NCBI GenBank assembly: GCA_018897105.1 | Contig: JAHILF010000094.1 | Coordinates: 1-43,269, forward strand | Direction of reading: 5' to 3' | DNA length: 43,269 bases | Source: Pseudomonadota bacterium | GTDB lineage: Bacteria; Desulfobacterota; Desulfobulbia; Desulfobulbales; SURF-16 | Part shown: positions 35,815-43,269 of the stretch, in pieces | How positions within the stretch are numbered: the first letter of the stretch is position 1 | How the letters are laid out: every line of letters begins with the position of its first letter | Translations under genes and position numbers: made by a program | The notes under the pieces: generated by a model | What the model was told of the DNA's origin: nothing | Databases searched by the model: none | The model's input: the letters and a program-made list of their open reading frames with translations, nothing else

Positions 35815-37323
35815 ATGGCCTATACCAACCGCTACGACTATGATATTTTCATCAGCTACTGTCATGATGATAATAAAGAACCGTCTGGTCGTAAGGGTTG
35901 GGTTACAGAATTCCGTGACTATTTGGAAAACTGGCTGGTCATGAAAAGAGGTCTGAAAGAGCTTAGAATCTCGATGGATGATAAGCTCTGCGGCAACACC
36001 GTTTTTGACAAGGCAATCGAAGACAGAATAAGCAATACGGCCCTCTTTTTAGTCATTCATTCCCACAACTATCATGCCTCGGAATACTGCCGCAAGGAAC
36101 TCCAATGGTTTTTTGATCATAACACCTCGCGGCCGGAAGGCTTGATGGTTGGCGAAGAATCCCGGCTTTTCAATGTTCTGACTAATAATATTAATTATAC
36201 CAAATGGCCCGCGCCCCTATCCCAGGCAGGCGGTCCCTCCAGCGGCTTTGTCCTCCATGATGCCGAGGGTGGTGAAGATTTTGGTTACCCGACCTCGCCC
36301 CGAGCCCCCCAGTTCGACACCCAGCTCCGCAAACTGGTGGAGGCCATTGTAAAAACCCTGGATGCCTTTCCCAAAGATGCTGTATCGGTGCAGGCAACAA
36401 AGGAAACAGCGCCTCGTATAAGCCTTTTTATTGCAGATGTGCCGGACACCCTGCAATCATTTCGTACACGGCTGATCAATGAAGTTGGCGGCTCCGCCAC
36501 CATTTTAAGCAAACTCCCGCCCCCTTATCCCGTGGAGGATCATAACCGGCGCCTTCAGGAAGTGCTGCAACAGGCCGATATTTCTATCCACCTGCTGGAC
36601 CAGTGGTCTGGACGCATGGTGGACGGAGCGGAGCAGCAGACCTACCCCCGTCTCCAGGCGGATACTGCCGTCTCTTGCCAAACGGCTGCCATGATCTGGG
36701 TCCCGGCCGACTTGAAAATGGAAGCAATTGATGATAAGGAACATAGCCTCTGGCTTACAAACCTGGAAAAGGGGGAGCGCCGGGAGGCCCGCTTCCAGTT
36801 TATCCGCAGCAGTGAGCAGGCCCTGATTGATCAGGTCCTGCAGTCAATTGCTGGCCTCGAGCAGGAAAATTTGTCCGGCGTTACTGGGCCTGGGAGATTC
36901 CTGATTGATACACACCAGAAAGACCAGCGATACGCCTTTGAGTTGGCTGTGCTCCTGGACAAGAAGAATATTGAGTTCGAATTAACTAGGGAATACACTG
37001 ATGATCCGGTAAAGAGTCTGACAAATTTTGAACAGGCAGTCCGTAAGGTCCAGAACCTGATTTTCATGTTTGGTCGGGTTGCTCCGAACTGGCTTATAGG
37101 CCGTATCCAGGCCGCACTCAAATTGGCTTTTGATCCCCACCAGCAGGAGATGCTCCTCACCAATATTTGGGTCCTCCTCTTGCCCGGCAGTCCGGGGGAA
37201 CAGGCCATTCCTCTTATGGAACGGAGAAATATCTCCACTCTGGATAACACCCAATCCGAGGCCATTGATCAACGGATCCTGTCCCGTCTGCTGGGAGGAA
37301 GCGAAGGGGAGAAGCAAAAATGA
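35815..37323 (+). CDS. multidomain protein with N-terminal TIR domain
   Basis: A 502-residue protein with at least three alpha/beta modules. Residues 7-150 are a TIR domain: YDYDIFISYCHDDN, a helix (VTEFRDYLENWL), ISMDD, and the NYHASEYCRKELQWFF segment, where Glu95 is in the position of the catalytic Glu of TIR NADases (tentative). Residues about 200-330 (ISLFIADVPDTLQSFRTRLINEVG...ADISIHLLDQWSGR) and about 360-480 (GRFLIDTHQKDQRYAFELAVLLDKKN...LIFMFGRVAPNW) are further Rossmann-like modules resembling TIR or SEFIR folds, but weak. No membrane segment. Its TGA overlaps the ATG of the STAND-WD40 gene (ATGA), so the two are coupled. The likely role is an effector or signal-producing partner in a conflict system; that is inference from architecture. 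Confidence 0.8.
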   Translation: MAYTNRYDYDIFISYCHDDNKEPSGRKGWVTEFRDYLENWLVMKRGLKELRISMDDKLCGNTVFDKAIEDRISNTALFLVIHSHNYHASEYCRKELQWFFDHNTSRPEGLMVGEESRLFNVLTNNINYTKWPAPLSQAGGPSSGFVLHDAEGGEDFGYPTSPRAPQFDTQLRKLVEAIVKTLDAFPKDAVSVQATKETAPRISLFIADVPDTLQSFRTRLINEVGGSATILSKLPPPYPVEDHNRRLQEVLQQADISIHLLDQWSGRMVDGAEQQTYPRLQADTAVSCQTAAMIWVPADLKMEAIDDKEHSLWLTNLEKGERREARFQFIRSSEQALIDQVLQSIAGLEQENLSGVTGPGRFLIDTHQKDQRYAFELAVLLDKKNIEFELTREYTDDPVKSLTNFEQAVRKVQNLIFMFGRVAPNWLIGRIQAALKLAFDPHQQEMLLTNIWVLLLPGSPGEQAIPLMERRNISTLDNTQSEAIDQRILSRLLGGSEGEKQK

Positions 37324-40300
37324 ACGCCCGGTCTCTGATGATAAATCCTTATGTCGGCCTACGCCCTTACGAGAGCGAAGACAGCCTCTATTATTTCGGC
37401 CGCTCGGAGCAGACCAAGAACCTCCTCAGCCTCCTCCATCAGCACCGTTTTGTAGCGGTTGTTGGCAGTTCCGGCTGCGGCAAGTCGTCTTTGGTCAGGG
37501 CCGGACTCATCCCCCATCTTGAGGCAGGCTTTTTGGTCCAGGAGCGTGACCAGTGGCAGATCGCCACTATGAAACCGGGTGAGGCTCCCCTTGACAACCT
37601 GATTTCAACCATCACTGCTGTTGGCGGCAAAAGGGCTGATGCAGAGTCATTCAAACACCTACATAAACAGGTGAGGGAACGTGGTGTCCTGGCTCTGGTT
37701 GATGCACTTGGCTCAATCCTCCCACAACAGGACGCCAATCTTCTCCTGATGGTGGATCAGTTCGAGGAGCTGTTTCGCTTTTCCCTTGATCAGAATAAGC
37801 CACAGCTGAGGCATGAGGCGGAAGAGTTTGTCGCTCTTCTGCTTGGTCTCAGCAGGCAGCGGCAACTGCCGATTTTTATCTGCCTTACCATGCGTTCGGA
37901 TTTCCTTGGCGACTGTGATGCCTTTTACAGACTTCCCGAGGCCATCAACCAAAGTCAGTTTCTTGTCCCACGGCTCACACGGGACCAGCGCCGCGAGGCT
38001 ATTGTCAACCCGACTCTCCTGGCTGGAGGACTTATCGCCCCCCGTTTGGTCGACCTGCTCTTAAATGAAAACATCGACACCAGGGACGACCTGCCCATCC
38101 TTCAGCATCTGCTCATGCGCTGCTGGGATGCCTGGCAGGCAGGTCCAAACAGTCCGGACCAAATTGACCTTGCCCATTACCACCAGGTACACACCATTCA
38201 TCAGGCCTTGAATGACCATGCGGATGAGGCTCTGGCAGAGCTGGACGTCAGACAGCAGCGTCTGGCAAAACAGCTTTTTCAGGCCCTCACCTGCACTGAC
38301 GAGTCCAACCGCCGTATTCGCCGCCCGGCTCATTTGAGCGATGTCCGCAACCTCACCGGAGCTACTACAGAGGAACTACAGGAGGTTGTCGACGCCTTCA
38401 TCCATAAAGGCCGTTCCTTTCTGGTCAAGTCTCCGGGAAAAATTCCAGATGACATATTGCTTGACATCTCCCACGAGAGCCTGATCAGGCAATGGAACAT
38501 ATTGGGAGAATGGGTGGAAGAAGAGGCTGAAGCTTTCAAAACCTATCGCCGACTCGTGGAAACAGCTGAGCTTCACACCGAAAAGGCTTCACGTCTTTAT
38601 CGTGGTGCAGATTTGACCCAGGCCATGCGGTGGCGTGATGAGCATAATGCAATATGGGCCCAGCGCTATCCTGGCGATTTTGATCGAGTAGATCTTTTCC
38701 TTGAGCAGAGTTTAAAGGTCGAGAAAGAGGAGGAGAGAAAAGCTGAAGAAATCCAGAAAAAAATCAAAGCACAAACAGATCGTGCTAATTTCTTTGCGGC
38801 AAAGGCCTTTGAAGAGAAGGCAATTAATGGCTTTAAAAAAGCCGAAATAAGCCTCTATCTCCAAGACTACCAAGATGCCTGGCTCTATATGCTTGAGGCT
38901 ATGAAGCAGCATTTCAATCCTGACGAAATGCCTTTCGCGCCAATATCAATAGGAAATTTTGCCAGGATAGACATGCTAAAAACATTTGCCGCAAAATGGT
39001 TTTCCCCCACAACCAAAACTCAGTATCATGTTGCCTCCGTAGCTTTCAGCCCGGACGGCAAGCTCATGGCAAGTGGGTCTTGGAACGATAATTGCGTACG
39101 GCTCTGGAGAGTGTCTTCCGGAGAAAATATTCATACCTTTAAAGAACATGATTTTCATGTTACCTCAGTTGCCTTTAGTCCGGACGGTAAATTGCTGGCA
39201 AGCGGATCTTGGGATAAAACCGTACGCATCTGGGATATAAGTTCTCGTAAACTAATTTACGTCTTTAAAGGGCATACAAAATATGTTTCATCAGTTGCCT
39301 TTAGTCCGGATAGTAAACTCATAGCAAGCGGATCTTGGGATCGAGAAATACTCCTATGGGATATTAAGACATTTAAGCTGGTACACTCCTTTAAAGGACA
39401 CCGAAATAATGTTACATCTATAACCTTCAGTCCGAACGGAAATATTATGGCAAGTGGATCTTGGGACAATGAGGTTCGCCTCTGGGATATAAATTCCCGG
39501 GAGACAATACACGTTTTTAAAGAGCATCGTTTTTGCGTTTCATCGGTAACCTTTAGCCGGAACGGAGATTTTTTGGCAAGCGGATCTTGGGATCAAGAAG
39601 TACTTCTCTGGGATGTAAAGGCATTTAAGATGATACGATCCTTTAAAGGCCATCGAGATAAAGTTTCATCCATAGCCTTCAGTCCGGACGGCAATATTTT
39701 GGCAAGTGGATCTTGGGACAATGAGGTTCGCCTCTGGGATGTGAAATCCGGGAAAACAACTTTCATTATTAAGGGCCATACAGATCAGGTATTTTCAGTA
39801 GCGTTCAGTCCGGATGGGAAATTGCTGGCCACTGGATCTCGAGACACGACTGTTAGGCTGTGGGATATAGAACCAGACAAAGCAATACCAATCCTCACGG
39901 GGCATGATTTTCATATAACTTCGGCTTCATTTAGTCCGGATGGGAAGTTGCTGGCTACCGGATCTGGGGATCGTACAATACGTCTCTGGGATGTGGAATC
40001 CTGGGAGACGATACATATTTTTGATGGGCATGATTTATCTGTTCAAGCCGTAGCCATCAGCCCCAATGGGCAATTTTTGGCAAGTGGATCTTGGGATAAA
40101 AGAGTGCGTGTCTGGAGTTTGAAGTCCTTCAAGCAGGTAGCTCTCTTTGAGGGCCATACAGATCGAGTAACCTCAGTCGCATTCAACGGGGACGGCAAAT
40201 TCCTGGCAAGTAGCTCCGTGGATAAAACCGTACGCCTTTGGGATGTGTATTCCCCAGAAAAATCACGCGTATTTGATGACTTCTCCGAGCCAGTTAATTC

Positions 40301-41039
40301 AGTAGCTTCCAGTCCGGCAGGAAGGTCCATGTCGTTAGTAAGCGCTTCCAAGAATAATCCTCAAGGGCGATGGACTGTTTACGATAATACTGTGAAATAT
40401 GAGTGGGAATTCAAGAAAACTTTCGCACCGGTTCACTCAGTAGCTTTCAGCTTAGATGGTAATTTTATTGCCGGTGATTCTATGAATAATTCCTTGTGTG
40501 TTTGGGATGCACTACTGGGGAATCCTGGCAAGATATTTCAAGGGCATTCTGCTCCAATAACATCAGTCGCTTTTAGCCCAGATGGCAAGTTCCTCATAAG
40601 TGGATCGAAGGATAATACTATCCGATTATGGGACACAAATCTTGGAGAAATGATTCATGTATTTGAAAATGCAGGAGAAGTACTTTCAATTGCTTATAGT
40701 CCAGATGGCAAATTCATAGTCAGCGGTTCATGGGGTGAAAATTTTCTACGCATCTGGGATCTTCGGTTTTTTAAAGCCGTAACAAAAATGCTTGCCAAAC
40801 CAAATTTAACTGAAAAAGTATCAGCGGCGTTTCAGTTTTTTTGGGAGCGCTCTCTTAAAAAAGGTATCACTTTTGTGCACGATTCAAGGAAACCGTCGCT
40901 TTCCCCCACCAACGGTTATTATCTGGCCGATGTCGATAAGTTTGGCTCTCTTTTAAAACCACCAGCCCCGGGTGAAACCAAACTGGATCAGGTGATGCGC
41001 TGGGCCGAAGAGGAAGTTGCAAGAGAGACAAAATCATAA
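37320..41039 (+). CDS. nSTAND1-type NTPase with fourteen WD40 repeats
   Basis: A 1239-residue protein. Residues 1-40 (MINPYVGLRPYESEDSLYYFGR) introduce a STAND NTPase with Walker A GSSGCGKSS (49-57, Lys55) and Walker B LLLMVDQFEE (141-150). A winged-helix and helical part (about 250-480), ending in a charged helix (about 455-500), leads to WD40 repeats at residues 569-1157: fourteen units of about 42 residues, most with AFSPDGKLLASGSWD...VRLWD and GH motifs. Fourteen blades would make two seven-bladed propellers. The tail (about 1160-1239) is unassigned. STAND NTPases act as ligand-triggered switches; WD40 domains usually sense or scaffold. It is coupled to the upstream TIR gene by ATGA and is the sensor-switch partner by inference. 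The DNA is less GC-rich than the housekeeping genes. Confidence 0.93.
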   Translation: MNARSLMINPYVGLRPYESEDSLYYFGRSEQTKNLLSLLHQHRFVAVVGSSGCGKSSLVRAGLIPHLEAGFLVQERDQWQIATMKPGEAPLDNLISTITAVGGKRADAESFKHLHKQVRERGVLALVDALGSILPQQDANLLLMVDQFEELFRFSLDQNKPQLRHEAEEFVALLLGLSRQRQLPIFICLTMRSDFLGDCDAFYRLPEAINQSQFLVPRLTRDQRREAIVNPTLLAGGLIAPRLVDLLLNENIDTRDDLPILQHLLMRCWDAWQAGPNSPDQIDLAHYHQVHTIHQALNDHADEALAELDVRQQRLAKQLFQALTCTDESNRRIRRPAHLSDVRNLTGATTEELQEVVDAFIHKGRSFLVKSPGKIPDDILLDISHESLIRQWNILGEWVEEEAEAFKTYRRLVETAELHTEKASRLYRGADLTQAMRWRDEHNAIWAQRYPGDFDRVDLFLEQSLKVEKEEERKAEEIQKKIKAQTDRANFFAAKAFEEKAINGFKKAEISLYLQDYQDAWLYMLEAMKQHFNPDEMPFAPISIGNFARIDMLKTFAAKWFSPTTKTQYHVASVAFSPDGKLMASGSWNDNCVRLWRVSSGENIHTFKEHDFHVTSVAFSPDGKLLASGSWDKTVRIWDISSRKLIYVFKGHTKYVSSVAFSPDSKLIASGSWDREILLWDIKTFKLVHSFKGHRNNVTSITFSPNGNIMASGSWDNEVRLWDINSRETIHVFKEHRFCVSSVTFSRNGDFLASGSWDQEVLLWDVKAFKMIRSFKGHRDKVSSIAFSPDGNILASGSWDNEVRLWDVKSGKTTFIIKGHTDQVFSVAFSPDGKLLATGSRDTTVRLWDIEPDKAIPILTGHDFHITSASFSPDGKLLATGSGDRTIRLWDVESWETIHIFDGHDLSVQAVAISPNGQFLASGSWDKRVRVWSLKSFKQVALFEGHTDRVTSVAFNGDGKFLASSSVDKTVRLWDVYSPEKSRVFDDFSEPVNSVASSPAGRSMSLVSASKNNPQGRWTVYDNTVKYEWEFKKTFAPVHSVAFSLDGNFIAGDSMNNSLCVWDALLGNPGKIFQGHSAPITSVAFSPDGKFLISGSKDNTIRLWDTNLGEMIHVFENAGEVLSIAYSPDGKFIVSGSWGENFLRIWDLRFFKAVTKMLAKPNLTEKVSAAFQFFWERSLKKGITFVHDSRKPSLSPTNGYYLADVDKFGSLLKPPAPGETKLDQVMRWAEEEVARETKS
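39024..40790 (+). repeat. tandem 126-nt WD40-coding repeats
   Basis: The WD40 coding region is fourteen near-126-nt units. Units 3-4 and 5-6 are a two-unit duplication: 41 nt at 39448-39488 recur exactly at 39700-39740, 252 nt (two units) apart. This points to recent unequal exchange rather than ancient repeats only. Confidence 0.85.
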
Positions 41040-41080
41040 AATGAAATTTGAAGATCTAAACAAAGCATAATTGAATGAAC

Positions 41081-41135
41081 TACCCCGCCGCAAGCAGCGG
41101 GGTATCTTTAAAAGCAATGAACGCCCCAAGGGGCG
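41081..41135 (+). repeat. twin short hairpins between STAND gene and membrane gene
   Basis: TACCCCGC (41081-41088) pairs with GCGGGGTA (41097-41104), and CGCCCC (41122-41127) with GGGGCG (41130-41135). They lie in the 135-nt gap after the STAND stop. Neither has a T tract typical of a terminator; they could be a dispersed palindromic element or a processing site that separates the two parts of the operon. Confidence 0.45.
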
Positions 41136-41174
41136 GAGTATTAAACCCAGGCTACGCAATAAAGGAGTCTTAAA

Positions 41175-41264
41175 ATGACAAGCCTGCAGGCTCTTGATAT
41201 CGCTATTGGCGTGATTTTTATTTACCTGGTTTTGAGCCTGGCTTGTACTGCCGCCAATGAATGA
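41175..41264 (+). CDS. N-terminal transmembrane fragment of split membrane protein
   Basis: A 29-codon frame beginning at ATG 41175 after a strong ribosome site (AAAGGAG, spacing 7) encodes one hydrophobic segment, ALDIAIGVIFIYLVLSLACTAANE, then stops at TGA 41262-41264. The next frame opens at ATG 41261-41263, sharing ATGA. Joining the two by adding one base after GAA would give the continuous chain ...SLACTAANE(M)IAGFLDW..., which resembles one long membrane protein as I recall this family. So it is either a one-base deletion disrupting the gene, a sequencing error, or a genuine two-gene arrangement with coupling. Confidence 0.6.
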   Translation: MTSLQALDIAIGVIFIYLVLSLACTAANE

Positions 41265-42085
41265 TCGCGGGCTTTTTGGACTGGCGGGCAAAAAATCTTG
41301 AAACCGGCATCAAAAACTTATTGACCGACACGAAACAACCGGGGCTGGAACAGAATTTTTATAAACACCCCATGATCAGGAGCCTCTGTCGACATAAAAC
41401 CGATGGTAGGAAACCCTCGTATATCCCGCCTCATACCTTCAGTCTGGTCCTGCTTGATCTCATAGTGCCCGATGAAGGCAAATCAAAAACAGTTGAAAGC
41501 ATCCGCCAAAGTATCAAACAACTTCCAGACCAATCGCCGCTGCGCAGGAATCTTTTGCTGCTCCTGGATGACTCCCAAGATAATCTGGACCATTTTCATC
41601 GCAACATTGAAACGTGGTACAACAATGCGATGGACAGAATTTCCGGCTGGTACAAAAGAAAGGCGCAAGCCGTATCGCTCATTATCGCCTTTCTCGTCTC
41701 GTTTTCCTTAAATGCCGATACCTTTCAGATTGCCAAGTCGCTGGCCAATGACCCTGTCATGCGGCAGGCCATTGTCAAACAGGCTCAGGAAATGACGCAA
41801 AAAAGTCAAGCGGCTCCGGAGAATGGGGAGGCTGGAGGAAGTGTTGCGCCCAAATCCCTTGAAGAAATTAAAAACGAGCTTGATAAAACCGGACTGCCGT
41901 TTGGCTGGCAAAATGCCCAGGTTGAGAAGATGAATAACGACGGCCTGCTGGCCTGGTTCACCAAGCTTGCCGGCCTGCTGATCACCACCCTGGCGGTTTC
42001 CCTGGGTGCGCCGTTTTGGTTTGACGTTTTAAACAAAATCACCAACATCAGATCTGCAGGGCCAATTGAAAGGAAAAAGAAATAA
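41261..42085 (+). CDS. membrane protein (second part of split gene), uncharacterised family
   Basis: A 274-residue frame from ATG 41261 that has no ribosome site of its own. Residues 1-25 (MIAGFLDWRAKNLETGIKNLL) are the amphipathic region that would follow the first helix; 135-152 (AQAVSLIIAFLVSFSLNAD) and about 232-255 (FTKLAGLLITTLAVSLGAP) are membrane helices. DRISGWYKRKAQ and GAPFWFDVLNKITN are motifs of the family as I know it. Function unknown. It follows the TIR/STAND pair with 135 nt between (to 41175) and may be the membrane effector or anchor of the module; that is inferred from proximity. Whether it is expressed depends on the upstream frame (see the entry at 41175). Confidence 0.7.
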   Translation: MIAGFLDWRAKNLETGIKNLLTDTKQPGLEQNFYKHPMIRSLCRHKTDGRKPSYIPPHTFSLVLLDLIVPDEGKSKTVESIRQSIKQLPDQSPLRRNLLLLLDDSQDNLDHFHRNIETWYNNAMDRISGWYKRKAQAVSLIIAFLVSFSLNADTFQIAKSLANDPVMRQAIVKQAQEMTQKSQAAPENGEAGGSVAPKSLEEIKNELDKTGLPFGWQNAQVEKMNNDGLLAWFTKLAGLLITTLAVSLGAPFWFDVLNKITNIRSAGPIERKKK

Positions 42086-42405
42086 CCGCGCAGGCTGTAT
42101 AAACACAAATGAAATGCTCAAGGTTCAGCCCTTGAGATTGCCACATCGAACCTCTGAAAAAATCAAATTAACTTCAGGAAGAGGTGTCTACTATTCATTC
42201 GAAGTCAAAATTTCTCAGGTACGCCCCAAAATTTGAAACAAAATAGCGGACTCCAAAAAAGTAAAATGCAATCCCCGCCTTGGGGAAGATGGTCCCCGAT
42301 CTGACCGACGCTGCCCTCGATGACTGCAAAAATGATTGCAAAAGTTCTGAATCCGGCTAGACCAAGAGCAAAAGAATGCAATCAAAAATCCAATTGCACA
42401 ATAAA
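42086..42405. other. intergenic region with no accepted gene
   Basis: Between the membrane gene and the toxin-antitoxin promoter. The sequence contains direct pieces such as ATGCAATCCCCGCC, but no reading frame or hairpin I would accept. It may hold the edge of the mobile or defence segment. Nothing else is seen. Confidence 0.4.
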
Positions 42406-42434
42406 TTGACACACCAAGCATGAGTTGTTATACT
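42406..42434 (+). promoter_or_regulatory. strong sigma70-type promoter of the toxin-antitoxin pair
   Basis: Consensus TTGACA (42406-42411), a 17-nt spacer and TATACT (42429-42434). Transcription would start about 42441, about 40 nt before the antitoxin ATG. It is the best promoter match in the window. Confidence 0.7.
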
Positions 42435-42453
42435 TGGTGTTACCAAATAACAC
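42411..42453. promoter_or_regulatory. probable operator palindromes of the antitoxin
   Basis: ACACCAAG (42411-42418) is mirrored by CTTGGTGT (42433-42440) across the promoter spacer, and GTGTTA (42437-42442) by TAACAC (42448-42453) just past it. Such repeats over a toxin-antitoxin promoter fit autorepression by a ribbon-helix-helix antitoxin. Confidence 0.5.
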
Positions 42454-42480
42454 TTATTGTTACTTTATGGAGAAAATGTC

Positions 42481-42771
42481 ATGCCTGCTACTGCTGCTAA
42501 AACCGTATCTGTGAAATTGGATCAAGAAACACGAGCCCGAATCGAACATTTAGCCGAAACACACCGCCGTACAGCACATTGGGTGATGCGCGAGGCTATC
42601 CAGCAATACCTTGAGCGCGAGGAAAAGCGCGAATCCTTCCGACAAGATGCCATTAATGCGTGGGAGGAATACCAGGAAACCGGCTTGCATGTGACCGGGG
42701 ATGAAGTTTCCACGTGGCTTGATACGTGGGGCGAAGAAAACGAAAAGGCTGCGCCCATATGCCACAAGTGA
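42481..42771 (+). CDS. ribbon-helix-helix antitoxin (ParD/CopG-like)
   Basis: A 96-residue protein starting at ATG 42481 after a GGAG ribosome site (tatggagaaaatgtcATG). The N-terminus KTVSVKLDQETRARIEHLAETHRRTAHWVMREAIQQYLEREE is a RHH DNA-binding domain; the C-terminal part (about 55-96) is acidic and would wrap the toxin. An alternative ATG at 42457 is in frame but has no ribosome site. It overlaps the toxin gene by 13 nt, the classical arrangement with antitoxin first. Confidence 0.88.
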   Translation: MPATAAKTVSVKLDQETRARIEHLAETHRRTAHWVMREAIQQYLEREEKRESFRQDAINAWEEYQETGLHVTGDEVSTWLDTWGEENEKAAPICHK

Positions 42772-43052
42772 GATTTGCGCCGCGAGCGTTACGCGATCTG
42801 GAAAGGTTGCGTGAGTTCTTACGCCCGAAAAGCTCAGATGTGGCAAAGCGTGCCGCTGCCACTATCAAGAAAGCGGTGCAAGCACTTGGGCAGCAGCCAC
42901 AGATCGGACGTCCTGCCGACAACTTGGAGCCGGAACATAGAGAATTGCTGATCTACTTTGGCGACAGCGGCTATATCGCGTTGTACCGCTACGACGGCGG
43001 TGATTTCGTTACCGTGCTGACGATTCGACACCAAAAAGAGGTAGGATACTAA
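42759..43052 (+). CDS. ParE/RelE-family toxin
   Basis: A 97-residue small basic protein from ATG 42759 (MPQVRFAPRALRDL). RFAPRALRDLERLREFL, the QIGRPADNLEPEHRELLIYFGDSGYIALYRYDGGDFVTVLTIRHQKEVGY end are typical of the ParE/RelE superfamily; the final RHQKE fits ParE-like members better than mRNA-cutting RelE. Such toxins poison DNA gyrase or cut mRNA; the target is not determined by the sequence. Coupled to the antitoxin by the 13-nt overlap. Confidence 0.88.
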   Translation: MPQVRFAPRALRDLERLREFLRPKSSDVAKRAAATIKKAVQALGQQPQIGRPADNLEPEHRELLIYFGDSGYIALYRYDGGDFVTVLTIRHQKEVGY

Positions 43053-43187
43053 CTGTAATTGTCAGATTTGAAAGATAGATTCAGGAATAATGATGGAGTT
43101 GAATAACTGAGACGGATTAATTTAACCCTTAGGAGCTGTAAAATAATAACATGGCCATTTTTTTGATAAATGTGTTAATATGGCAGC

Positions 43188-43269
43188 ATGGATATTGAAT
43201 CGGCAATCAGGGAACGTTATCAAAATCTCGAATGGGCCTTGGATGAAAGGCTTAGGCGCTTATATGCCG
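43188..43269 (+). CDS. ISAzo13-like transposase, N-terminal fragment
   Basis: The last 82 nt begin an open frame with 27 complete codons, MDIESAIRERYQNLEWALDE..., cut by the window end. The motif of an N-terminal AIRxRYxxLxxxLDERxRRL is that of ISAzo13-family transposases as I remember them; the match is short. No inverted repeat for the element could be identified in the 135 nt between toxin stop and this ATG, but AGGAG (43131) lies too far away to be the ribosome site. Whole-element status is unknown. Confidence 0.6.
   Translation, partial: MDIESAIRERYQNLEWALDERLRRLYA

Noticed and set aside
39024-40790. CRISPR-like regular repeats
   Set aside because: The 126-nt periodicity is in-frame WD40 coding sequence, with diverged units and no spacers.
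42215-42421. 68-codon minus-strand frame in the gap before the toxin-antitoxin pair
   Set aside because: No ribosome site and no recognisable protein; the region is treated as non-coding.

Overview
The window looks like a chromosomal segment of a Gram-negative anaerobe, most likely a member of the Desulfobacterota near the Desulfobulbales. That placement rests on the style of the encoded proteins (class B CheA with CheD, HDOD proteins, outer-membrane lipoproteins, FolE2-type folate gene, radical SAM/SPASM protein, ISAzo13-type transposase start) and is an inference; there is no rRNA gene to confirm it. The left 35 kb is compact housekeeping DNA. From about 35.8 kb to the end the window becomes accessory DNA, with visibly lower GC in the WD40-coding part, a toxin-antitoxin pair and a transposase edge.

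Layout. 0.1-1.4 kb: a degenerate EAL-HDOD regulator. 1.5-8.2 kb, minus strand: a long run read rpoZ, dnaJ, moaC, dksA-like, galT, a single-domain response regulator, a FolE2-like gene and glyS, starting from a recognisable sigma70-type promoter. 8.4-11.6 kb, plus strand: a good sigma54-type promoter, a structured leader and five small envelope genes, four of them lipoproteins, two with FlgO-type domains and one with a CsgG/LpoB-like fold. 11.7-14.4 kb: purA and tatBC, divergently transcribed from back-to-back promoters. 14.4-20.6 kb: radical SAM protein, a 37-residue membrane peptide gene with its own terminator, nucleoside deaminase, dGTPase, a small unknown, an SDR lacking its catalytic Lys, and an MltD-type lytic transglycosylase. 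20.9-26.0 kb: an oversized class A PBP followed closely by a large lipoprotein, a possible PBP-activator pair. 26.2-32.8 kb: a chemotaxis-type cluster (cheA with two Hpt domains, cheW, cheR, cheD, HDOD, cheB) with no cheY or receptor gene in the window. 32.8-35.5 kb: ogt, a D,D-carboxypeptidase and a 5-formyl-THF cyclo-ligase-like gene.

The most interesting part is 35.8-42.1 kb. A three-part protein with an N-terminal TIR domain overlaps by 4 nt (ATGA) a 1239-residue STAND NTPase that ends in exactly fourteen WD40 blades, enough for two seven-bladed propellers. Downstream, after two short hairpins, is a membrane protein family member that is split after its first transmembrane helix by an ATGA stop/start overlap, either a frameshift mutation or translational coupling. 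Together these look like a nucleotide-signalling, NTPase-gated conflict (antiphage or abortive-infection) module with a membrane component. A ParD/ParE-like toxin-antitoxin pair with a near-consensus promoter and overlapping operator palindromes follows, and the window closes in the first 27 codons of an ISAzo13-like transposase. Other points worth a second look are the FolE2 homologue that has lost the Cys and His of its active site, the SDR with YxxxN instead of YxxxK, and the roughly 200-residue insertion in the PBP transpeptidase domain.
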